A stretch of DNA of 64,000 nucleotides from Calliopum simillimum. Its lineage: Eukaryota > Arthropoda > Insecta > Diptera > Lauxaniidae. The notes under the pieces were generated by a model that saw nothing but the letters and a program-made list of their open reading frames with translations, ran no database searches and was not told where the DNA came from. Location: NCBI GenBank assembly GCA_951812925.1, contig OX638369.1, positions 64,866,228 through 64,930,227 of the forward strand. The letters run 5' to 3'. A program made the position numbers and the translations under genes. Below, piece by piece: positions 55,780 through 64,000 of the stretch (positions are counted from its first letter, which is position 1; each line of letters begins with the position of its first letter).

Positions 55780-56676
55780 TTCTATTTATTGAGAGTTTTT
55801 TCCACAATAATTTATGAGGGAATAATGTGAAAAATGTTGATATTGAAGTATTTTAGTTTCTTCAAAGAGAATTCATAATTTCCTGATCTTCAAAAGAAAA
55901 GAATCATGGCGAGTACCGGCGTCGGATGGTTTAGCGAAATAAATCTTAAGCTCATTATCACACAGTTCCAAATATGTACGATATATGAATGTAAATCTAA
56001 TTTTTACGAAATTACAACAAAACAGCTCAATGCAATAAGTTTACTTTTCTGTGATCAGTGAAATTTGCAATACCAAATACGTCTCTATCCAATATATATC
56101 TAATGTTGAAAACTGCCAATCAAAACAAAGGCAGCAATCTCCGAATAGAGCTGGGCACGGGCCGTGTTTTTTTTTTCGTGGCCCGCGGGCTTTTACTCTT
56201 TAGCTTAAAATCGAGTTTTATGCGGGCCCGGGCCTAACCCCAAAAGCCCAAAAATTAGAGGGCCGTTAATCAAGGGAAGATTTGAAGGATAAACTTGGAA
56301 AAAAATTTTGTTCTTTTGTTCTTAGTCCAAAATCCCAGGGCTGCAAGACGGTACTTATTTTTAAACTAACAAAAAGTTGTCGGGTATATGGGTATTAATG
56401 CGCTGATGCGCAGTTGCGAAAATGCAAGTCTTTTTCGCACTAACGCGAGAACGTTCAATTGCAAAAGTAGTGCTCAGTGATTTTAAAACGCTAACCTTCT
56501 TGAATTAGACTATAAGTAAACTTTTTTGCGGACTTTGAAGCGTCTGGCGGAAATACCGCCGACGGAAAGTGTCTGGCTGCTTAAGTCAATATTCGATAAA
56601 AACGCAAAGCAGCATAAATTCTATACACATAAAACAAAAATTGAACTGCTTTGCTTTTTGATCAAAAATCGACTTT
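55780..56676. other. no gene; a GGGCCCGGGCC-rich patch
   Basis: AT-rich apart from 56150-56260, where GGGCACGGGCC, GGCCCGCGGGC and GGGCCCGGGCC occur. That patch resembles an unclassified repeat end, but no matching partner was found. Confidence 0.4.
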
Positions 56677-56974
56677 CTGCCATACCTAAATTGGAGCGTT
56701 AGCGTTATTTTACTGTCAAAAATTTCTCATGTACATACAATTTGTATGGCGCATACCGAAATTGCCAACGCTCAACGCTCAGCTATTCGAATTTCCAATA
56801 TTGACAAAGCGTTATGGAGTGAAGTTAGCTGCAGAAAAGTTAAAAAAGAAACAACAATATGATTTTGACAAACAAATGACTTTAACGCAACGCTCTTTAT
56901 TTCGGTATGGCGCTTGACGCTTTTGTGTAACGTTAAATAACGCAACGCCTAACGCTCCAATTTAGGTATGGCAG
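56677..56974. mobile_element. 298-bp MITE, TIR CTGCCATACCTAAATTGG
   Basis: Ends CTGCCATACCTAAATTGGAG and its complement, with inner AACGCTCAACGCTC / CGCAACGCTC text. A 62-codon ORF inside is not conserved-looking. No clear target duplication. Confidence 0.85.
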
Positions 56975-57099
56975 TTAAGCAGTTTTTCCTTCCTGCCACA
57001 GATTTAATGATACTAGAGTTCGCCTTGTGGCCGAAATTCGACCATTTGCCTGTAAAGCAAAAATTTTGTACCCCTCCTTGGTCGATAAAACATCCTGTT

Positions 57100-57480
57100 C
57101 ATTTTAACCCCATATCAACATTCATAAAAATCAATCCTTACTGCTAACCCTATCTTGCAGTGGTTTAGCCGTAAGAACGTTTTTCCATTTAGGAGCGTGG
57201 CACCGCCCACTGAAAATCATAATGGTTACTTTATCGTTCGTTAGTGCTAACCTTAACTCCATAACGAATTTCATAAAATTCGATGCAGTGGTTTAGCCAT
57301 GAGAGCGTTTTTTTTTATTTATGGGGGTGTCGACACACACTTTTAAAAAAAAATATAGTCCTATGCACTGCTCACAACCTTTCCAACAAAAAAATCAAGC
57401 AAATCGGTTGAGATTTAGGTATGGAAACAGGGACTGAATCGATTTCGTTTGCCTATTTATATATAGATTCTGTAAAACAT
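57100..57480 (+). repeat. repeat with two ~125-bp units and a TATATATAGATT tail
   Basis: GCAGTGGTTTAGCCGTAAGA and GCAGTGGTTTAGCCATGAGA mark two units, the first with GCGTGGCACCGCCCA. The 3' end (CAAATCGGTTGAGATTTAGG, then CCTATTTATATATAGATT) looks like the tail of a non-LTR or similar element. Class unknown. Confidence 0.5.
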
Positions 57481-57699
57481 ACCTACATAAAAATCAGCAC
57501 TTAGATTGTAAGAAAAGTAATCAATGTCTTTGTGTACCTTTAGCACCTGGTACCTGTAAATTGGCCCAAGCTAGCAGGTATGTATACCTTCAAAGTATAT
57601 ACTAATACTACTCAGACCGACACATTTTGTTAGTTTGAAAATAAGCAACGTCTGGCGGCCCTGGGATCTTGCTCTATATGTGCTCTTCCCGAATTTCAA

Positions 57700-58810
57700 A
57701 TTTTCAAATTGCGATATCTCATGAACGGTAAGTCGTAGGGAATTGCATGTTCTACAGAATGCATGAACAAATTTTTCTAGGGCACATCGTTTCGGAGATA
57801 TTCTGCAAAAACTGTTTTTTTTTTCAAAATTTTAGGATTTTCAAAAAATACCTCCTAAACTAAGCTGTGTAAAAGATAAATAGCATGCAGAACACTCAAT
57901 TCCCTATAAAAACGACTCTCCGTTCATGAGTTATAGCAATTTTAAAAATCACCTCCTAAAATATGAGTCGTACGAAAACAAATCAAATACCTTATAAGCT
58001 ACAATATTATCGAACAATATTTTTCTCTAAATGTAACCGTAAGCAAGATATTTGCAAAAAACTAATTTTAGCCGCCGTCACATGCGGAAAGAGCACATCA
58101 AAATCTGTAAAATAACTCATTTCCAAAAATCCCGGAAAACTTTTCTGGTAAAACTACGTAATAACCGTAATATTAAGCGAGATTCAAATAATTAAAGATA
58201 GTCGGCTTCTGGTTTTTTCAGTACATTTTTTCAACGGGCTTAAAAAAATTCTCCAAACCGATTCAAAAAATTCCTTCAGATTTGATAGTACCGCTATTTT
58301 CTGCATCCTTTATAGTGAAGACTAATTAGGTAAAACAGGTATTCATTTCTAATTTTGTTGAACATGCACCGATTTTGATCCGACATGGCTCATTTTGTTC
58401 GTAATTGAATTTAGAACAAAACCCCATTTTAGTTTTTTGCGGTTTCCCGAAAAACTTTTTTAATTTCCTGTGAACCCTCAAAATCCGATAAATTCAATAA
58501 AACTAATTTCAAATGCTTAAAAATAGAAAATTATGCTATTTAGCGGGTTATCGAGGTTGCTGAATCCAAATGTGATGTTGACAGATGGAAAAATTCAAAA
58601 TCGTTATAGTGGAAAGCCTGGAGGTTTTAGCCTTGAAGTTTTGTTACAGTGAATGAATTTATACGTAAGCTTGGCGTCATTCAAATATATTGATGTATAT
58701 GAAGCTATAACCTCGAAAATAGAAATTATCGAATAACTCGGGAACGACTCCAAGGAATAATTGCAATTTTCGTGTTCAGCTACCTCAAATTAGTTTAGCA
58801 TAAATGGTTC
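57700..58810. repeat. decayed relative of the foldback families
   Basis: 57960-58090 parallels the inner foldback arm at 44395-44520 (CTCCTAAAATATGAGTCGTACG, GCAAGATATTTGCAAAAAACT). 58755-58810 parallels the middle of copies A and B (TTTTCGTGTTCAGC then AAATTAGTTTAG). 57715-57935 is itself a small palindrome. No gene. Confidence 0.5.
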
Positions 58811-60464
58811 GCAAAATGTTACAATTATTTTTAATTTTGTATTGTATTAACTTTATATACACTTACGGACAAAAAAAGCCGACAAGGATTTTTAGGTAAA
58901 ATAGTTGGTTCTCCTCCTTTGTTATGATTGTTATTGGTAGTATGGCTAATGAGTAAAATTTGTTGTCAAATAATGCATTTACTTCATATGAGTTGGCGTT
59001 AAAACAACAGTATTTCAAAAAAAGGGGTTTGAACGAAAATCAAAAAATTGATATGATTGAATTGATTTATTACTTCTGGAAGTGGTCGTTCAAGAAAAAC
59101 AACTGAGAGGGACGACATAGGCGTAGTAAATAGCCCTGCACGATCGGTTTGAAACTGGTCTCAAAATTGCTGCAGAGGTAAATGATAACCAAAATACGGA
59201 ATAAGCACCTCAACTGTACAGCGCCGCTTGAGAGAAAATAACTTTTTTGCCCGCAGACCTGCAAAATACCGATTCTCACACATAAAATACTTACGATCTT
59301 AAACTGGTGTAAAGAAAAAAATAATTGGGTGTATAACGATTGGGGTGAAGTCATATTCACTAATGAGAACAAAACAAATCTCATCAGTTCCGACTTGGGG
59401 TGTACGGTACAAATGTGTACAAAGCACTCCATATGTGGTGGGGGGGGCGATAATAAGCCAATGGGCTGGAGAGATTCCTCTCCTGGAAGGTTATATTAAT
59501 TCCGCAGTTTATATTAACATCATTAAAATTGTCGTTTTAACCAGTGTTTAAATTGCTTCAGTCGAAGTAGCAAAAGTCGCAAGTTTTTGCTATTTTAAGC
59601 AGCAGCTATTTGCATGATTTCAAAATAAACTGTTGCTTAAACTTCTGCTTGCGACAATTAAAAAAGTCGAAGTCAAAGCACACGCAAAAATCCGCAGTTG
59701 TCAAAATACGAAGCACTTATTTTTTAACAACTTCAGCAGTTCGTCGGCTAAGTATTATTTTGCCGTAAACGCCACTTCGCTGAAAAAGCAAAAGCAGATA
59801 TCTTGTGCTCGTCTCTACACAAGTTATGTGCTTTTGCTTTTTCAACAAAGTGGCGTTTACGGCAAAATAATACTCAGCCGACGAGTTGTCGCTTTGCTGC
59901 GACTGAAACTTTTGAAAAATTTGCAAGTCGAAGCAGCAGCAGATCGTCAACTTATTAAGTCGGAGAAGCAGCAGCTCGTCAACTTATTAACCCTTAAAAA
60001 CCCACTGGTTCCGCCAGGAACCAACCAACTAAAATCAAAACTTCATTAAACAAATTTTTTTTAAATTTCCCGCTGTAACTTCAAAAATGCATGTTGATCC
60101 AAGAGCCACCGTTTGCGTTCATAGCCGCTTGAAACCAACTTCATTTGACAGCTGTATATTCAGTAGAGATATTCAATCATAAGAAAAAACACTTCTGTAA
60201 GATTCCATATTTTAAAATAAATATTTTTGTGGTAAATTCACTATTATCAAAGATGTAAAAAATATTTTCTTGACCGCCAAGGTGTCTAGAAGCTATTGTA
60301 AGTTTTAGAAAAACAAATTTGGATTTTACTTTAGCGGATTTTTGCGCATTTATGGTTGGTTCCTTGCGGAACCGTCAGGCACCCGGAGTTCGAAATTTAT
60401 ACAGCAAATATCACTCATACATCTTGTGGTGCTTATTAAATGTAAGGAAAATTTTTATATATTA

Positions 60465-60890
60465 CTAGTTGCCCGGGAGCGACTTCGTTCGCCCGTTCCC
60501 GATACCCTTTAAAAGTGTACGTACTCAATCTCATCCATATCTGTCATACAGTCTCAGAAGGTCTTTTTTTATAGGGTTGTATTGGACATTTTTCCAGCGG
60601 ATGTTATTCGTCCCGGTGCCAGGTTTTTAATATTCCGGCCGATGCCAAGGGTATTTCAAATTAGACTTTGCCCTGGAATCTCAGCTGATAGCATGCCTTC
60701 AAAATCAAAAAATCATGCGAATGGGTTATGGGATTATGGGATTTTCCAAGAACCCGGATGAAGCCGAGAGTATTTCGAAATAAAATGTATCCTTAAACCT
60801 TGCCATGCAAAATAGCTATAAAGGAGAGGAAAAATCATGCAAATCGGACGAATGGTTCTCGTGTTATGGAGACACAGACACATGTTGTAT
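60465..60890 (+). repeat. dispersed repeat family C, copy 2
   Basis: Begins TACTAGTTGCCCGGGAGCGA and CTTCGTTCGCCCGTTCCCGA, a potential hairpin (GGGAGCGA / TCGCCCG region). It continues with TTTTTCCAGCGGATGTTATT and ATTTCGAAATAAAATGTATC. Inverted relative to 48050-48600. Confidence 0.7.
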
Positions 60891-60894
60891 CTTA

Positions 60895-61135
60895 TATATT
60901 TATGTATGTATGTATTCTCCTTTAACTCCTAGGAGGAGCATAGGGCCAATATGAAATCTCTCCATTTGTCACGATCCCTTGCGATGACTTTGATCTCTTG
61001 CCACGATTTTCCCGATTCTTGGATTTCCTTTTCCAACGACCTTTTCCAGTTGGTTTTGGGTCTACCACGTCCTCTACTGCCTTGTGGATTCCACTCAAGG
61101 GCCTGGCGATGATTTTGAAATGACATTACTGTACT
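60895..61135 (-). pseudogene. 3' end of an RTE-type non-LTR retrotransposon ORF
   Basis: Minus-strand ORF of 65 codons: ALEWNPQGSRGRGRPKTNWK, RSLEKEIQESGKSWQEIKVI, ARDRDKWRDFILALCSS. The GRGRPKxxW...DRDxWRxxxxALC pattern is the extreme C-terminus of RTE-type reverse transcriptases. It is followed, in element orientation, by a short (TACA)n tail at about 60900, the usual RTE 3' end. Severely 5'-truncated. Confidence 0.75.
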
Positions 61136-62053
61136 GGTATGAATTCAAATTCGCCTAAACAACGTTGTATATTAATCAGAATATATCAAGGAAGGAAATC
61201 CGCGATGGAACAATCCGAATTATTCCACACAAAGATTTCATGCCAAATTTGTGTTTTTGCCTGAAAACGCTGTATCAGTAAGATTTACCAAAACTTAATG
61301 CGGTTGCTGATAGATTTATGCTCATTTCTCTTCATTTTCATGCAGCTTTATTTAATATTTCTCTGGAAAAATTCTTTGTTACAAAAATCATATTTTTCAA
61401 TTTTGATATCCGGATGCCTAGTGGTTCCGCTAGGAACCAACCAGATATTTTTTACCTAATTCTGGTAAATGTCAACTATGCTCAAAGTCGTAGAACAAAA
61501 GTTGTCCAGAATCGCAAGTTTAATATATTACATTTTTTTCAGCTCATTAAAAAAAACAGGCTTTTAAGGGTTAAGTCGAAAACAGTTGCAGTTTATGATC
61601 ATTCCCAGCCGACTGTTTGTGACTTATTCAGTTGCTTAGGATTTTTTATTTTTCAAATTTAAATATGAATGTTGACAAAAATTATGAAAAGGGTAAAAAG
61701 ATCGTCAGTATCAACACTTTTCAAACTGCATTTTTGGTAAATGCGAGTGATTATAGGTAGAAAATTTGTTGGAAAAATTTCGACAAAGTTAAAATGCGCG
61801 TAAATGGTTAAACCCAATTCGCTAAAATGTATTACGCTACCTACGAAAAGGGTTACACCAAATAAGTAATTGCTCATGAAATGTACACTGTACATTGTGC
61901 AGGTCAGTCTTTAGAAGCCGAAATGTCGAGTGGATCATATTTGTTTTTTACGCCTTTTTATATTTATGCATCTATACTAAAAAATTGCTTCAGCATATTT
62001 TTTCTACCTATAACACTGTTCGACAGTTTCGAACTTTTTGTAAAACACATGAG

Positions 62054-62376
62054 AAAATCCAAAAAATTCTTAAAGCAGACGTTAAAAAAAAAATACCCAT
62101 GGCTCCTGGTTTTTCTCCAGCATGTCACATTTTTTTTTCATCGATTTTTGAAGTTTTTTATTCCACTGTACATGAAAAAAGCAAAAATATCGCATTCTTG
62201 TGTTAAATCGATGAAAATCCAAAAAATTCTTAAAGCAGACGTTAAAAAAAAAAAATACCCATGGCTCCTGGTTTTTCTCCAGCATGTCACATTTTTTTTT
62301 CATCGATTTTTGAAGTTTTTTTATTCCACTGTACATGAAAAAAGCAAAAATATCGCATTCTTGTGTTAAATCGATG
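62054..62376. repeat. 160-bp tandem duplication in one foldback arm
   Basis: AAAATCCAAAAAATTCTTAA begins both copies (62054 and 62214) and TTCTTGTGTTAAATCGATGA ends both. The opposite arm (63190-63350) has a single, more diverged copy. The two units are almost identical, so the duplication is recent. Confidence 0.88.
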
Positions 62377-64000
62377 AAATTAACTATATGATCCTTACAT
62401 CTGAGGTGTATCATGTGTTCAGCAAACTTATGTAGGATAGTGCGGGGAATATTTTTGTGAAAATTTTTAACCCTGTTCAACCCCCACATGTGGGTCATTT
62501 TTGCCCTTTTCTTAAAAAGGTATACAAATTACACCAAAAACAGGGGAATATTCAGTCAGTATGTACTACAGAAAGATTTGCTATGACATTTCACTACTAG
62601 TTGCTAAACACGTAAAGGTCGAAATTTAAGCTGGAAACCAGAAAAATCGTTAAAATCAATAAGGACTTTTCACATTGCATATTCATTACATCCCTGACGC
62701 GCTTGCCTTAAGTTTTAAACATTTTTTGTCTTGGGTAACTTCTAGTGAAGTTTTTTGTAGGATATTTTTGCAAAATTCTTTAACCCATTGTGGCTCAGTT
62801 TTAGAAAAAGGGGTCAAAAAGACCCATAAAAACAGGATATAATAGGTTAATATGTTCTATGAAAATTATCCTTATGTGATTTCGTTATGATCTTGTGAGA
62901 ACGAGTTTTGTCCAAAATGTAGTTTTAGAGTTATACAGTGGTGTGAAATTTGGAAACTATTGATTGCTTTCGGGATGAAATTTGGCTTTTTTAGTGTTCA
63001 GTAACAATTAGTCAAATTGTATAACAAATATTTCTGTAGTACATACTGACTCAATACTCCCCTGTTTTAGGTGTAATTTTTGTACCTATTTGAGAAAAAG
63101 GCAAAAATTACCCAATAAGTTTGCTGAACACATGATACATCTCAGATGTAAGGATCATATGGTTAAATTCATCGATTTAACACAAGAATGCAGTATTTTT
63201 GTTTTTTTCATGTACAGTGGATAAAAAAAACTTCAAAAATCGATTAAAAAAAAATATGACGTACTGGAGAAAAACCACAAGACTCGGGTATTTTTTTTTA
63301 ACGTCTACTTAAAGAATTTTTTGGATTTTCTCATGTGTTTTTTTTTTGTGTCGAACAGTGTGATCACTCGTATTTACCAAAAATGCAGTTTGAAAAGTGT
63401 TGATACTGACGATATTTTTACCCTTTTCATAATTTTTGTCAACATTCATATTTAAATTTGAAAAAAAAAATCCTAAGCAACTGAATAAGTCAAAAACAGT
63501 CGGCTGGGAATGATCATAAACTGCAACTGTTTTCGACTTAATAAGTTGACGAGCTGCTGCTCCTCCGACTTAATAAGTTGACGAGCTGCTGATGTTGTTA
63601 AAAAATAAGTGCATTGTATTTTGTAAACTGCGGATTTTTGCGTGTGCTTTGACTTAGACTTGTTTAATTGTCGCAAGCAGAAGTTTAAGCAACAGCAGAA
63701 ACTGTGAAAGAAATGTCAACTTTTTAAACGCTGGTTTTACCTACCACCGACTGACTAAGCGAGCACTTAGCAAAAGTCATATTTCAAGATGATTCAGCAG
63801 CTTGTCATCGTTGGAAACCGCTAGATGTCCCACTTACCATTAAGTTTTGCTTTATTTTTTCGATAAATTTACAATAACGAGCTATTTATTTTCGCGTTGG
63901 CAAATAAATATAATGACCTTTTGGGAATTAAGTCAAGCAAATGGCTGGGCAAAAGCCCCAACCTCAATCCGATTGTGAATTTTTAGGCCATGTTAAAACA

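Larger units (their letters stand above)
59991..61570. mobile_element. non-autonomous piggyBac-type element
   Basis: TTAA at 59987-59990 and 61571-61574 bracket CCCTTAAAAACC...GGCTTTTAAGGG. Near-palindromes GGTTCCGCCAGGAACCAACC (60007) and GGTTCCGCTAGGAACCAACC (about 61423) lie near the two ends, with GGTTGGTTCCTTGCGGAACC at about 60355. It contains family C and RTE-type fragments and no transposase. Confidence 0.85.
59542..63733. mobile_element. 4.2-kb hAT-like foldback
   Basis: Ends CAGTGTTTAAA and TTTAAACGCTG. The flanking 8 bp are GTTTTAAC (59534-59541) and GTTTTACC (63734-63741), matching at 7 of 8 positions. The arms are inverted copies: 59630-59730 against 63600-63690, 61575-61750 against 63365-63535, 62045-62520 against 63095-63350. 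The centre is near 62810. No transposase; the ORFs at 59633-60049, 61881-62369 and 62082-62498 are arm translations. Confidence 0.88.
58857..64000 (+). pseudogene. Tc1-like transposase, split by a 4.2-kb insertion
   Basis: Before the insertion (59085-59541): GRSRKTTERDD (the GRPR-type motif between the two HTHs), STVQRRLRENNFFARRPAKY, then DWGEVIFTNENKTNLISSD (first catalytic Asp replaced by Asn) and scraps. After the insertion (63742-64000): VIFQDDSAACHR (second Asp region) and SKWLGKSPNLNPIVNF near 63930-63980 (the SPDLNPIENLW-type motif, with a stop in place of Trp). Many frameshifts. It runs to the window edge; the left end may begin with CACTTACGGACAAAAAAAGC. Confidence 0.8.

Noticed and set aside
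61881..62498. 103-162 aa ORFs with internal peptide repeats
   Set aside because: Explained by the 160-bp tandem duplication in a foldback arm; no protein motif.

Overview
This is AT-rich nuclear DNA from an insect, most likely a schizophoran fly (a tephritid-type fruit fly would fit; inference). The clues are mariner, Tc1, piggyBac, hAT-like and Mdg3-like retroelement remnants, short introns of 53-80 nt, and one intact host gene resembling the fly 3-hydroxyacyl-CoA dehydratase. There is no prokaryotic signature (no operons, ribosome binding sites, rRNA or CRISPR). Host coding DNA is a small fraction: one intact gene (HACD-like, 34913-35647), one probable terminal exon (7503-7649) and three broken host-gene fragments. 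Nearly everything else is mobile DNA, much of it nested.

Layout. 1-4300: an old, decayed minus-strand Ty3/gypsy-type element cut by a Helitron-like repeat. 4.9-6.6 kb: a foldback element. 6.9-7.7 kb: candidate exons and a poly(A) signal. 8.4-12.2 kb: dispersed repeats and a TIR element. 12.25-28.3 kb: a nest in which a minus-strand non-LTR retrotransposon was entered by a mariner, which was entered by a young 10.9-kb LTR retrotransposon (2.5-kb near-identical LTRs, tRNA-Lys primer site, complete pol, and a Gag with an N-terminal RING-H2 finger). 28.5-34.9 kb: small MITEs, a GGGCGTTATTTC motif array, a degenerate minisatellite and AT-rich filler. 34.9-36.4 kb: the HACD-like gene and a MITE.

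37.05-47.8 kb: a roughly 10.8-kb inverted-repeat structure. Its arms enclose broken but intron-bearing copies of p32/C1QBP-like, TANGO2-like and RRP12-like genes, as in a transposon that captured host DNA. The two arms carry two different hAT-like foldback insertions at exactly the same 8-bp target. This is the most unusual part of the window.

47.8-58.8 kb: a piggyBac-type element (TTAA ends) containing a Helitron-like copy, then remnants of non-LTR, Tc1/mariner and mariner transposons and MITEs. 58.86-64.0 kb: a Tc1-like transposase split by a 4.2-kb hAT-like foldback, itself entered by a second TTAA-flanked element holding an RTE-type 3' fragment.

All homology calls were made by eye from translated motifs and repeat matching; no database or alignment was run.
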